Assembly: GCA_958295825.1 (NCBI GenBank)
Contig: OY282375.1
Location: 791,489-855,488, forward strand
DNA length: 64,000 bases
DNA from: an uncultured Candidatus Entotheonella sp.
GTDB lineage: Bacteria > Tectomicrobia > Entotheonellia > Entotheonellales > Entotheonellaceae
Direction: 5' to 3'
The notes beneath the pieces are model-generated. The model had not been told where the DNA came from. It saw only the letters and a list, made by a program, of their open reading frames with translations, and ran no database searches. Below are positions 8,032 to 17,467 of this stretch, piece by piece (the stretch's first letter is position 1; each line of letters starts with the position of its first letter). A program made the translations under genes and the position numbers.

Positions 8032-10317
8032 ATGCTGACGCACGAACTGCAACGCTCGCTCAGCAAGGCCAGCCACGCGGCGGCGCGGCGGCACCACGAA
8101 TACATTACGCTGGAGCACATCCTGCACGCCTTGCTCGATGATCCCACCAGCCGGGACGTGATTCACCACTGCGGGGGTGATGTTGCGCAGCTCAGGCGCG
8201 CCTTGGAGGCGTTCATGGCGGAGCACCTGCAGCCCTTGCCCGCCGAGGTGCAGGCGTCGCCGCAACCGACGGCCGCATTCGAGCGCGTTCTGCAGCGCGC
8301 GTTGCTGCAAGCGCAGGGGTCGGGCCAGCCGGCGATCGACGGCGGTAACGTCCTGGCAGCGATGTTTCAGGAGACGCGCTCGCACGCTGTCTACCTGCTG
8401 GCCAGGCAGGGCATCAGCAAGTTGGATGTTCTGAATTACATTTCCCACGGCATTTCCAAACGCGACTTTGAGGAAGAGGACGACGCGGCGGCAGAGCCCG
8501 CCACCCCCGGCGGCAAGGCCGGCGCCGAACGCCCGGCGCACGATCCGTTGGCCGCCTTTACGGTCAATCTGATCGAGCTGGCCGAGAAGAACGGCATCGA
8601 CCCGCTCATCGGACGCGAAGCCGAAATCAAACGCACCATTCAGGTATTGTGCCGCCGCCGCAAGAACAACCCGGTGTACGTCGGCGAGCCGGGTGTCGGC
8701 AAAACGGCGGTCGCCGAGGGCCTGGCCCTCAAGATTCAACGCGGCGAGGTCCCCGAAGCCCTGCGCGACGTTGAGGTTTACGCCCTCGATTTGGGCGCGC
8801 TCATCGCCGGCGCCCAGTACCGCGGCCAGTTCGAGCAGCGCCTCAAAGCCGTCCTCAAAGCGCTGCGTGACAAGCCGGGCACCATCCTGTTCATCGACGA
8901 AATCCACACCATCGTGCGCGCCGGCGCGGTGGAGGGCGGCATGATGGACGCCTCGAACCTGCTCAAACCCGCCTTGGCCGGCGGCGAATTGCGGTGCATC
9001 GGCTCGACCACCTTTCCCGAATACAAAGCCTCCTTCGAACGCGACAAGGCCCTCGGGCGACGGTTTCAAAAAATCGACATCAACGAACCTTCCGTGGCGG
9101 ACACCGAACGCATCCTGCACGGGTTGCGGGGCTATTACGAAAGCCATCACGGCATCACGTACAGCGATGAGGCCCTGGCAGCGGCGGCTGAACTGTCCGC
9201 CAAACACATCAGTGATCGCTTTCTGCCGGACAAGGCCATCGACGTGATTGACGAAGCGGGCGCGGCGGTGAAGCTGCTGCCTGATGGCGAACGGGTTGGC
9301 AAACAAATCACCGTGTCCGACGTCGAAGGCGTGGTGGCCGGCATGGCCAGAATTCCGACGCGCTCCGTTTCGGGCTCGGACAAAGGCCGTCTCGCCAATC
9401 TGGAAAAGGGGCTGAAGGGCGTCATTTACGGGCAGGACCACGCCATTGAGCGGGTCGTCAGGGCGGTGAAGCTGTCGCGCTCCGGACTGGGCGCGGCAAC
9501 GAAACCGATTGGCTCGTTTCTGTTCGCCGGCCCCACCGGGGTGGGCAAGACCGAGCTCGCCAGGCAACTCGCCAGCGTGCTGGGTATCAGCTTCATTCGC
9601 TTCGACATGAGCGAATACATGGAGAAACACACCGTGTCGCGTCTGATCGGGGCGCCGCCGGGTTACGTCGGCTTCGACCAGGGCGGGCTGCTGACCGACG
9701 CCGTCGTGAAAACACCGCACGCCGTTCTGGTGCTGGACGAAATCGAGAAGGCGCATCCCGACGTGTTCGGCCTGCTGTTGCAGGTGATGGACCATGCCAC
9801 CCTGACGGACAACAACGGCAAGAAGGCGGACTTCCGCAACGTCATCGTCATCATGACCACCAACGCCGGCGCCCGTGAAATCGCCCGCGAAGACATCGGC
9901 TTTCGCACCAGCGGCGGGAAACGCGACGATAGCGACCCGGCCGCCGCGGCGAAAGCCAAGACCGCTATCGAACGCACCTTCAGCCCCGAGTTTCGCAATC
10001 GCCTCGATGCCTGGATCCAGTTCAACGCGCTGACCCTAGCGGACGTGGAGCGTGTGGTTGACAAGTTTATTGGCGAATTGCGAGGCAAGCTTGCGGAGAA
10101 GCAGGTAAGCCTGGAACTGACGGATGCGGCGCGCCGCTGGCTGGCGCGGGAGGGGTTCGACCGCTTCCACGGCGCCCGTCCGATGGCCCGCTTGATCCAG
10201 CAGCACATCACGGAGCCGTTGTCCGAAGCGATTCTGTTCGGAAACCTGCAGGAGAGGGGACGAGCCATGGTCAAGGTCAAGAAGAACGACTTGGCGCTGG
10301 CGTTTCGCGCATCGTAG
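8032..10317 (+). CDS. clpA: ATP-dependent Clp protease ATP-binding subunit ClpA
   Basis: This 761-residue AAA+ unfoldase works with ClpP. The N-domain ([20 protein letters not shown] onward) contains the double Clp repeat. The first AAA module has Walker A GEPGVGKT at 218-225 and Walker [10 protein letters not shown]; the second has Walker A GPTGVGKT from 500 and Walker [16 protein letters not shown]. The short linker without a long coiled-coil M-domain separates it from ClpB. I place the start at 8032, where the protein begins like known ClpA; the same frame is open further upstream inside clpS but that part is not ClpA-like. The gap after clpS is 37 bases. Confidence 0.95.
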   Translation: MLTHELQRSLSKASHAAARRHHEYITLEHILHALLDDPTSRDVIHHCGGDVAQLRRALEAFMAEHLQPLPAEVQASPQPTAAFERVLQRALLQAQGSGQPAIDGGNVLAAMFQETRSHAVYLLARQGISKLDVLNYISHGISKRDFEEEDDAAAEPATPGGKAGAERPAHDPLAAFTVNLIELAEKNGIDPLIGREAEIKRTIQVLCRRRKNNPVYVGEPGVGKTAVAEGLALKIQRGEVPEALRDVEVYALDLGALIAGAQYRGQFEQRLKAVLKALRDKPGTILFIDEIHTIVRAGAVEGGMMDASNLLKPALAGGELRCIGSTTFPEYKASFERDKALGRRFQKIDINEPSVADTERILHGLRGYYESHHGITYSDEALAAAAELSAKHISDRFLPDKAIDVIDEAGAAVKLLPDGERVGKQITVSDVEGVVAGMARIPTRSVSGSDKGRLANLEKGLKGVIYGQDHAIERVVRAVKLSRSGLGAATKPIGSFLFAGPTGVGKTELARQLASVLGISFIRFDMSEYMEKHTVSRLIGAPPGYVGFDQGGLLTDAVVKTPHAVLVLDEIEKAHPDVFGLLLQVMDHATLTDNNGKKADFRNVIVIMTTNAGAREIAREDIGFRTSGGKRDDSDPAAAAKAKTAIERTFSPEFRNRLDAWIQFNALTLADVERVVDKFIGELRGKLAEKQVSLELTDAARRWLAREGFDRFHGARPMARLIQQHITEPLSEAILFGNLQERGRAMVKVKKNDLALAFRAS

Positions 10318-10331
10318 ACCGGCTTGGTGGG

Positions 10332-11708
10332 TCAGAACTCCAGGTGCTTGGGCGTGCGGGGGAAGGGGATGACGTCGCGGATATTCGTAACGCCGGTGAC
10401 CATCATCAGGAAACGCTCAAAGCCCAGCCCGAAACCGGCGTGCGGGACCGCGCCGAAGCGTCGGATGTCGAGATACCACCAATAAGCTTCCGGCCGCAGG
10501 CCAAATTCGTCGAGGCGCCGTTCGAGCACCTCCAGGCGCTCCTCCCGCTGACTCCCGCCAATAAGCTCACCGATGCGCGGCACCAGCAGGTCCATCGCCG
10601 CCACCGTCTGACCGTCGCCGTTCAGCCGCATGTAGAAGGATTTGATCTCCCTGGGGTAGTCGTGCACCATGACCGGCTTCTTGCAGTATTCCTCCGTCAG
10701 ATAGCGCTCGTGCTCGGTCTGCAGGTCCACCCCGTAGGCGACCGGGAACTGAAACGACTTGCCTGAACGCTGCAGAATGGCGATGGCCTCGCTGTACGAC
10801 ATGCGCGCGTACGACTCCTCGGCAACGGCGCGCAGGTTCGCCATCAGGTCGGGATCGACAAAGCGAGCGAACAACTCCAGGTCCGCGGCGCACTCCGCCA
10901 GGACATGCGTCACCAGGCTCTTCACCAAGTCCTCGCCCAGGTCCATGTCGTCTTCCAGATCGGCGAACGCCATTTCCGGCTCGATCATCCAAAACTCGGC
11001 GGCGTGTCGCGGGGTGTTGGAATTTTCCGCCCGGAACGTCGGCCCGAAGGTGTACACGTTGCCCAGCGCGCAGGCGAACAGCTCGGCCTCCAGTTGCCCG
11101 GACACGGTGAGGTTGGCTTCCTTGCCGAAAAAGTCGTCCGCCACGTCGGGCCGCTCGGCAGGCGGCAAAAAGGGCAGGGTGGTGACGCGAAACATCTCGC
11201 CGGCCCCCTCGCAGTCCGAGCCGGTAATGATGGGGGCGTGCAGGTGATGAAAGCCGCGCTGGCGGAAAAACTGGTGCACGGCGAAGGCCGTTTCGGAACG
11301 GATGCGGAACAGGGCGCCGTACTTGTTGGTGCGCGGGCGAAGATGCGCGATGGTGCGTAAAAATTCGTCGGTGTGGCGCTTTTTCTGCAACGGGTAGGTA
11401 TCGGGGTCGGCGCCGCCCAGCAGCCGAAGGGCGCCGGCGTGCACTTCCCATTGCTGGCTTTTGCCGGGCGAGGCGACCAAGGCGCCCTCGATCGTGACCG
11501 CGGCGCCGGTGGTGATCGTGTCCAGGGCCGCGGCAGCGGGCGTGGCGGCATCAACGACGACCTGCAGATTCTTCAGGCACGAGCCGTCATTGATCTCCAG
11601 AAACGACAATCCCTTCGCATCACGCCGGGTTCGCACCCAGCCTTTCACCAGAATGGCGTCCGTTGCCTGCGCGCTGTGCAGCGCTTCGAGAACCCGCGTG
11701 CGTCTCAT
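10332..11708 (-). CDS. asnS: Asparaginyl-tRNA synthetase
   Basis: This class IIb synthetase of 458 residues is close to the usual 460-470. It charges tRNA-Asn. An N-terminal OB-fold anticodon-binding domain ([20 protein letters not shown]) is followed by the catalytic core. [18 protein letters not shown] and [18 protein letters not shown] are AsnRS-type segments, and the end [20 protein letters not shown] is motif 3. The start ATG overlaps the lysJ stop (ATGA), so it is the last gene of the lysZ-lysJ-asnS unit. It is convergent with clpA, with 14 bases between the stops. Confidence 0.95.
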   Translation of the reverse strand: MRRTRVLEALHSAQATDAILVKGWVRTRRDAKGLSFLEINDGSCLKNLQVVVDAATPAAAALDTITTGAAVTIEGALVASPGKSQQWEVHAGALRLLGGADPDTYPLQKKRHTDEFLRTIAHLRPRTNKYGALFRIRSETAFAVHQFFRQRGFHHLHAPIITGSDCEGAGEMFRVTTLPFLPPAERPDVADDFFGKEANLTVSGQLEAELFACALGNVYTFGPTFRAENSNTPRHAAEFWMIEPEMAFADLEDDMDLGEDLVKSLVTHVLAECAADLELFARFVDPDLMANLRAVAEESYARMSYSEAIAILQRSGKSFQFPVAYGVDLQTEHERYLTEEYCKKPVMVHDYPREIKSFYMRLNGDGQTVAAMDLLVPRIGELIGGSQREERLEVLERRLDEFGLRPEAYWWYLDIRRFGAVPHAGFGLGFERFLMMVTGVTNIRDVIPFPRTPKHLEF

Positions 11709-12883
11709 GATTTCTGTCCCTTCCCAGCGCCGAGAACGTCCCCCACCTGCGTTACCACCCGGTCGACCTCGGCGCGGCTAATCGTCAGGGGCGGCAGAAA
11801 GCGCAGCACCGTGGCGCCGGCCGCCAGAGCCATTACGCCACGCGCCATCAGGGCCCGCAAATGCGGCGCGACTTTCTCTTTCAGTTCCATACCAATCATG
11901 AGGCCGAGACCGCGCACCTCGCGCGCCTGAGGCGCCTGCAAGGCGCGCAAGCTGTCGGCGAAATACCCGCCGACCTCCGCGGCGTGCTCGGGCAGGCGTT
12001 GTTCCTGCAGGATGTCGATCACGGTGGCGGCCACGGCGCAGGCGAGGGGATTGCCGCCGAAGGTTGAGCTGTGCAGCCCCTTTGGGATTTGTCCGACCCG
12101 TTCGCTGAGGGCGAAGGCCCCCATGGGGAGTCCACCGGCCATCGCTTTGGCCATGGCGAGAATATCCGGCTCCAACCCGTAATGGTCGCAGGCGAAGAAC
12201 TTTCCGGTGCGCCCGAAGCCCGTCTGGACTTCGTCGATGATCAACAGGACGCCCCGGTGCCGGCAAAGCGCCTGGGCGCCCTGCAAGTAGTCCGCGCTCG
12301 CCGGACGCACGCCGCCTTCACCCTGCACGACCTCCAAGAGGACCGCAGCGGTGTCGTCGTCGAGTGCCTCTTCAAGCGCCGACAGCTTATCGTAGGGCAC
12401 GTGCCGGTAGCCCTCGGGCAGCAGGCCGGCGACCTCGCGGTGTTTCGGGTCCCAGGTCGCCGCCAAGGCGCCCAGGGTGCGGCCATGATACCCCCGGGTG
12501 GCGGCCACGACGCCGTTTCTACCAGTGCTGGCGCGGGCGAATTTCAGGGCGCCTTCAATCGCCTCGGCGCCGGAGTTGCACAAAAAGATGCGATCGAGGC
12601 CAGGTGGGGTGACGGCAGCCAGCTTTTCCAGCAGATCAGCGCGGCGGTCGTTGTAAAACAACTCGGGACAGGTGATGAGCGTCCGCGCCTGTCGGGCCAG
12701 CGTTTCCGCCACCCTGGGATGCGCGTGCCCGACGCTGGCCACACCCATACCGCTGGCGCAGTCGAGGTATTCAGTGCCCTCGGTGTCCCAGAGACGGGCG
12801 CCCTCGCCGCGCACGATCGTCACGCCGCGTTTGACGTACACGCCGGTTGAGTAACGTTCTTCGATGTCCTGCGCTCGATCCAT
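11705..12883 (-). CDS. lysJ: LysW-type aminoadipate/glutamate semialdehyde aminotransferase (LysJ; ArgD-like)
   Basis: This 392-residue PLP-dependent class III aminotransferase is predicted to convert the carrier-bound semialdehyde to an amine. It has the family blocks [57 protein letters not shown] and the PLP-lysine segment [18 protein letters not shown]. The start at 12883 ([11 protein letters not shown]) follows AAGGGAG at good spacing; a longer frame from 12916 would overlap lysZ. Sequence alone does not separate LysJ from ArgD. The LysJ name rests on the adjacent lysZ and the nearby lysWXY genes. Confidence 0.85.
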   Translation of the reverse strand: MDRAQDIEERYSTGVYVKRGVTIVRGEGARLWDTEGTEYLDCASGMGVASVGHAHPRVAETLARQARTLITCPELFYNDRRADLLEKLAAVTPPGLDRIFLCNSGAEAIEGALKFARASTGRNGVVAATRGYHGRTLGALAATWDPKHREVAGLLPEGYRHVPYDKLSALEEALDDDTAAVLLEVVQGEGGVRPASADYLQGAQALCRHRGVLLIIDEVQTGFGRTGKFFACDHYGLEPDILAMAKAMAGGLPMGAFALSERVGQIPKGLHSSTFGGNPLACAVAATVIDILQEQRLPEHAAEVGGYFADSLRALQAPQAREVRGLGLMIGMELKEKVAPHLRALMARGVMALAAGATVLRFLPPLTISRAEVDRVVTQVGDVLGAGKGQKS

Positions 12884-12894
12884 GCCAACTCCCT

Positions 12895-13698
<804 letters not shown>

Positions 13699-13720
13699 GG
13701 TGGTTCCTCAAAGGTGATTA

Positions 13721-14014
13721 TCAATGTCTGCTGAGCCAATACGAGGGTCGACGACGACGGTGTGCGACCGCGAGAACTTGCACCGCTCCTTCGGATTCCC
13801 GGAAAAGAATCGCGAATGGAAACCGCCGCAATCGGCTGCGGCGGATGTCTGGCTTACGCTCGATCGGGTAACGGTGCGGAGCCTCGCAAACTTGCCCCAA
13901 AGCGGATTCAAACTCGGCAAGAAAGGACGCCCCAAGCCCTGGCTGACGCTGCTCATAATGGGCAACGGCTTCAAGGTACTCGGCCTCCGCTTCTGGATGG
14001 AACTGGTAACTCAC
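13721..14014 (-). CDS. ParE/RelE-type toxin
   Basis: This 97-residue protein has the ParE/RelE superfamily pattern: FHPEAEAEYLEAVAHYEQRQ at the N-terminus, GASFLAEFESAL in the helical part, and strands RRFPFAILFRE and VQVLAVAHRRRRPSYW at the end. Members inhibit DNA gyrase or cleave mRNA; which applies here is not evident. The GTG start overlaps the antitoxin stop (GTGA), typical of a coupled pair. The pair sits inside the gap that splits the lys cluster, only 22 bases upstream of lysZ, so its transcription may feed lysZ. Confidence 0.85.
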   Translation of the reverse strand: MSYQFHPEAEAEYLEAVAHYEQRQPGLGASFLAEFESALGQVCEAPHRYPIERKPDIRRSRLRRFPFAILFRESEGAVQVLAVAHRRRRPSYWLSRH

Positions 14015-14235
14015 CTCAATAGTGCTCTCACTTTCTGCCGAACCTCATCGGCAGAAGCAGGCTGGACTTCTCCCTGGTCAAGCTCGCGAGCTCGGCGGTT
14101 GGCCTCCATCAGCCATACGTCGTCTCGCTCCTTTTCAGATAGCGCATCTAGGCTCAATAGCAGCTTTTGAGCGAGTTGCGCGCGATCTTCCAGAGACAGA
14201 CGGAGCGCCTCCTGTTCAATAGCTTTAGGATCCAA
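14011..14235 (-). CDS. Addiction-module antitoxin (short helical, TIGR02574-like)
   Basis: This 74-residue acidic protein is built as LRLSLEDRAQLAQKLLLSL, then ERDDVWLMEANRRARELDQG and a VQPASADEVRQKVRALL tail. That matches the family of putative addiction-module components paired with ParE-like toxins. I chose the TTG at 14235, which follows GGGGAGG at proper spacing. The frame stays open further upstream, but that part reads through unrelated gene debris. It overlaps the toxin by 4 bases. Confidence 0.75.
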   Translation of the reverse strand: MDPKAIEQEALRLSLEDRAQLAQKLLLSLDALSEKERDDVWLMEANRRARELDQGEVQPASADEVRQKVRALLR

Positions 14236-14929
14236 ATCATCGCCTCCCCATGTCTCACAGGCGGACCTTATACAACAGGAGTGAGCCTGAACACCCGTGC
14301 GTATTGTGCGACAGTCCTGACGTCGCCTCGACGAAGCGCCTCCCGCACATCGTCGATACGATACGCCGTCTTGAGAGAAAGATGCGGCGACCATTCCCTT
14401 TTGGCCGCCATTGGTGCGATACCGCTCACATTCATGCACGGCGCGAGTGTAGCTTGCCAATGCGGGGTATTTTTCCTCGTCGAGATTCTTCCACATGCTC
14501 TTCTCTACTTGAAACGTATCGGCCAAAGCAATGCCCCCCAGAGATGGCGAATGGCGCGTTCCCCCATCCCCCATCCCCCATTCTGGGATTCCAAAACGGC
14601 GAACGATATTGTGGACCAAGTAGTAGCGCAAGCTGTAACTGGGGTCCTCAAAAACGCTAACTTGATTTTCAAGAGCATCCAGTTTCTTGTTCAACCGCCC
14701 GTTTTCAATCACCAACGATCCTTTGGCTTCGATCACGTAAATGGAGTCCATATCTACCGTTCGAGCGCATTGACAAAATGAAAAACCAGATCGGCTTCTT
14801 TCACCACATGACCTATGCTGTAACGATTGGGATGAAAGCCCGGTGCGATGGTTTGACCGTACCGCCAAACAGTTTCTTCCAGCGCGCATTCGATTATAGG
14901 GTTGGGTATGGCGCTTCTCTTCCTCGAGT
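14236..14929 (-). other. Decayed gene debris in the lys-cluster insertion
   Basis: Several short minus-strand reading pieces follow one another in different frames. One ends at 14754 with VVKEADLVFHFVNALER. Its stop is followed at once by an ATG at 14751 starting MDSIYVIEAKGSLVIENGRL and continuing through YSLRYYLVHNIVRRFGIPEW. A third, in another frame near 14417-14275, begins MAAKREWSPHLSLKTAYRI and ends RVFRLTPVV. Frame changes and a poly-C/poly-G heptamer repeat at 14561 suggest one or two unknown genes that have decayed. I recognise no family. Two small intact genes cannot be excluded. Confidence 0.45.
14561..14581. repeat. Three tandem copies of a cccccat heptamer
   Basis: The heptamer cccccat occurs three times in direct succession (third copy ends ccccca-t). 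It falls inside the decayed open frame and would add a Gly-Met/Asp-rich patch on the minus strand, so it is a candidate slippage site. Confidence 0.6.
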
Positions 14930-15157
14930 TCGGTGACTTATTCGACCGCCTCCAAGATTCAAGGTCTGACGTGAGGGTTGGAGGGCTTCCAGTCGTTACG
15001 CCTTCGACATGTCGCTTTGGCCATGTCGTCATAAACATCTCGTAGTGTTCTCGAAGGTCGTCCAGCTCTCTCCTTGAGTCCAATAGTCGGAGTAATCCTG
15101 GAGATAGCCAATCCACGCTCCGTCTTCTTCACAATAGAAAACTTTCACGGTTTGCAT
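14930..15157 (-). pseudogene. HicB-like antitoxin gene broken by frameshifts
   Basis: The minus-strand frame from ATG 15157 (after GAGAGGA) reads MQTVKVFYCEEDGAWIGYLQ and DYSDYWTQGES, the N-terminal HicB pattern. It then leaves register near 15070. The next frame continues with the expected ELDDLREHYEMFMTTW. A third frame supplies a VTELEEE tail near 14930, as HicB proteins end. At least one single-base change in the aggagagagctgg region explains the first shift. No HicA toxin is found beside it. Loss of function is inferred. Confidence 0.6.
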
Positions 15158-15262
15158 GGCAGCGAGATCCTCTCTTGGTCCCTGTGTGCTTGGATGTGAG
15201 TCAACATCGGAAACCCATCTCGTCGCTATCGCAAAAAACCAATCGGTGCCCGCCACCGCCCC

Positions 15263-16312
15263 TCACACCGGATGCAACCCGGGGAAGGCCAGCCCGGTGG
15301 CTTCGTCGAGACCCAACATGCAGTTCATGGCCTGTACGCCGTTGCCGGCGCCGCCCTTGACGAGATTATCCAAGGCGCAGAGGACAACCACGCGACCACT
15401 GTGCGGATCGCTCTCAAAACCGACGTCGCAGAAATTGGAGCCGCTGAGGATTTTCGGCTCCGGGTAGCGGTACGCCCCCTGTTTTTCCTTCACGAGGCGC
15501 ATGAATGGTTCGTCCTTGTAGGCCTCGCGGTACAGGCTGCGGATGTCGTTCTCGCGCAGCGGCGGGTCAAGAAAAACGTGCGCGGTGGTCAAAACGCCGC
15601 GCACCATTTCGATGGCGGTGGCCGAGAAGTGCACCGACAGCGGCGTGTTGCCGCTCAACTCCTGGATGACCTCGGCGGTGTGGCGGTGGCCTGTGGGTTT
15701 GAAGGAACGCACGGCGCCGTGGCGTTCCGGGTGATGCGAGGCGAGGCTGGGCTTGTTGCCGGAAGCCGAGGAGCCAACCTTGGCTTCGACGACAATCGGC
15801 GTGTCCGGGACCAGCAGGCCGGCACGGGCAAGGGGATAAAGGCCGAGCAGGGTAGCGGTGGCCAGGCAACCGGCGCCGCTGACGTGGGTCGCGGCGGCGA
15901 TGGCGCCGCGGTGCAATTCGGGAATGCCGTAGACGAATGACGACAGCCTTTCCGGGCAGGCGTGGTCGTGCCCGTACCAAGTTTTATACAGAAGCGGGTC
16001 CCGCAACCGGAAGTCGCTGCTCAGATCGATAATCCGGTCGCTCAGGGCTTGCAGGGATTCCAGACGGCTTTGGGTCATGCCGTGGGGGAGGGCGAGGAAG
16101 AGAACGTCGCAACCCTGCAACTCGTCCATGCGGATGAATTTGAGACGCGTCTGCTGGCGCAGGTTGGGATGTACCTGATGCAGGAATTTACCCCGATTGC
16201 TTTCCGAGGTGACCTGCGTCAGTTCCACCGCCGGATGCTGCAGGAGCAGCCGCACCAACTCGCCGCCGATGTAGCCCGAGCCTCCCGCCACGGCAACCTT
16301 GAGGCGGCTCAT
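15263..16312 (-). CDS. lysY: [LysW]-aminoadipate/glutamyl phosphate reductase (LysY; ArgC-like)
   Basis: This 349-residue NADPH-dependent reductase of the ArgC family turns the carrier-bound acyl phosphate into a semialdehyde. The N-terminal Rossmann motif is [19 protein letters not shown]. The catalytic Cys lies in [19 protein letters not shown], and the His region is [36 protein letters not shown] and [20 protein letters not shown] are family blocks. Its ATG overlaps the lysX stop by four bases. Downstream, where lysZ would be expected, comes the inserted toxin-antitoxin region. Whether it acts in lysine or arginine synthesis is not decided by sequence. Confidence 0.88.
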   Translation of the reverse strand: MSRLKVAVAGGSGYIGGELVRLLLQHPAVELTQVTSESNRGKFLHQVHPNLRQQTRLKFIRMDELQGCDVLFLALPHGMTQSRLESLQALSDRIIDLSSDFRLRDPLLYKTWYGHDHACPERLSSFVYGIPELHRGAIAAATHVSGAGCLATATLLGLYPLARAGLLVPDTPIVVEAKVGSSASGNKPSLASHHPERHGAVRSFKPTGHRHTAEVIQELSGNTPLSVHFSATAIEMVRGVLTTAHVFLDPPLRENDIRSLYREAYKDEPFMRLVKEKQGAYRYPEPKILSGSNFCDVGFESDPHSGRVVVLCALDNLVKGGAGNGVQAMNCMLGLDEATGLAFPGLHPV

Positions 16313-17154
16313 GCCGAAGCCTCTTGTCGAATGTACTCGACCATCTTGCGCGGGATGTCGACGCCGGTCGTGTCGATGCTGTTGCGGAATTCCATCGTGT
16401 AGTTGACCTCATTCACCCACAGGCCGTCTGGCGTTTCCAGCAAGTCGACCGCCAGCATGCCGCCACCGACGGCCTTGGCCGCGGCACGCGACAGGGCATC
16501 AATCTCCGGCGTGACGGGACAGTTCGACGCCTTGCCGCCCAAGGCCGTGTTGGTGATCCAGTGGTCGGAGGTGCGGTAGATGGCGCAGATCGTTTCGTCG
16601 CCGACGACGAAGGAGCGAATGTCGTAACCCGGCTTGTCGACGTATTCCTGAATGTAATAAATCGAATGGTGATACGACCCCAGAATCTGCTTGTGCTCAA
16701 GCACCGCCTCGGCCGCTTGGCGATCGTTAATCTTGGCCACCAAACGGCCCCACGACCCGACGCAGGGCTTGAGAACGACGGGATAACCGAGTTGCTCAAT
16801 GGCATCCAGAGCCGATTCCGGGGTGAAGGCAACCAGATTGCGCGGCACCGGCAGGTTGTGCTGCCGCAGCGCCTGCGTGGTCAGGAGTTTATCGCCGCAG
16901 ACGTGGGCAGTGTGGGCGGTGTTGACGGTCTTGATGCCCCAGTTGTTGAGCATGTGGAGGGCGTATTGGGCGCGCGAGTGGTTGATGGCGCGTTCGAGAA
17001 TGAGGTCGTATTTGCGGAACGGGGCGGGGTCGTGCAGATCGAAAATCAACGTCCGATCATCAAGTTTTTCATAGGCCATTCCTTGGGCTTTGAGCGCCTC
17101 AAACAAGAGCTTTTCCTCAATCCGGATGCGAGAACACAGTACCCCAACAAGCAT
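16309..17154 (-). CDS. lysX: LysW ligase (LysX-type ATP-grasp, RimK-like)
   Basis: This 281-residue ATP-grasp enzyme attaches aminoadipate (LysX) or glutamate (ArgX) through its amino group to the C-terminal Glu of LysW. Family segments are [56 protein letters not shown], and the metal-binding [20 protein letters not shown] near the end. The NxTMEF[RK]N form resembles Thermus LysX, so aminoadipate is my first guess; this is an inference from memory of the family. It starts 9 bases after the lysW stop and overlaps lysY, so lysW-lysX-lysY form one unit. Confidence 0.88.
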   Translation of the reverse strand: MLVGVLCSRIRIEEKLLFEALKAQGMAYEKLDDRTLIFDLHDPAPFRKYDLILERAINHSRAQYALHMLNNWGIKTVNTAHTAHVCGDKLLTTQALRQHNLPVPRNLVAFTPESALDAIEQLGYPVVLKPCVGSWGRLVAKINDRQAAEAVLEHKQILGSYHHSIYYIQEYVDKPGYDIRSFVVGDETICAIYRTSDHWITNTALGGKASNCPVTPEIDALSRAAAKAVGGGMLAVDLLETPDGLWVNEVNYTMEFRNSIDTTGVDIPRKMVEYIRQEASA

Positions 17155-17163
17155 GCGCGCGTC

Positions 17164-17328
17164 CTATTCTCCCCAGTCTTCTTCTTCGTCGGGCGCCAAG
17201 GCAAGTTCCAATGGGTCTTCGCTGATTACTTCCAACTCGGCGCCGCACTCCTCGCACAGGATGATTTCGCCTGTCTCGAGATCGTTATCCACCGGGACAT
17301 CCGCTTCACATTCCGGGCACGATGTCAT
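17164..17328 (-). CDS. lysW: LysW amino-group carrier protein
   Basis: This 54-residue, strongly acidic protein starts at 17328 after AAGGAG. Two CxxC pairs (Cys4/Cys7 and Cys25/Cys28) form the zinc site. The C-terminus ends EEEDWGE, the conserved EDWGE tail whose last Glu carries the substrate during LysW-dependent lysine or ornithine synthesis. It heads the lysW-lysX-lysY unit. A possible promoter in the 139 bases upstream reads TTGCAA, 17 bases, TAGGAT on the minus strand (weak evidence). The identification is strong because both the zinc site and the tail are intact. Confidence 0.93.
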   Translation of the reverse strand: MTSCPECEADVPVDNDLETGEIILCEECGAELEVISEDPLELALAPDEEEDWGE

Positions 17329-17467
17329 TTTTTTTCTCCTTCAACAATATGCTATGGTTCAGGTTCTACGCCCGAAGGTGACAAAAAATCCTACGGCATG
17401 CCTATTCGACTTGCAACCGCCCTGGACCGCTGATCGACAACGCATCTTATCGTGAGGACAGAGGGAT

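Noticed and set aside
7936..9795. A 619-codon open frame on the minus strand opposite clpA
   Set aside because: It mirrors the GC-rich third-position pattern of clpA, has no family resemblance and no ribosome site; clpA on the plus strand is certain.
13721..14235. Reading the antitoxin as a 292-residue protein starting at 14889
   Set aside because: The upstream part joins unrelated gene debris in frame by chance; the family antitoxin is about 75 residues and a good ribosome site precedes the TTG at 14235.
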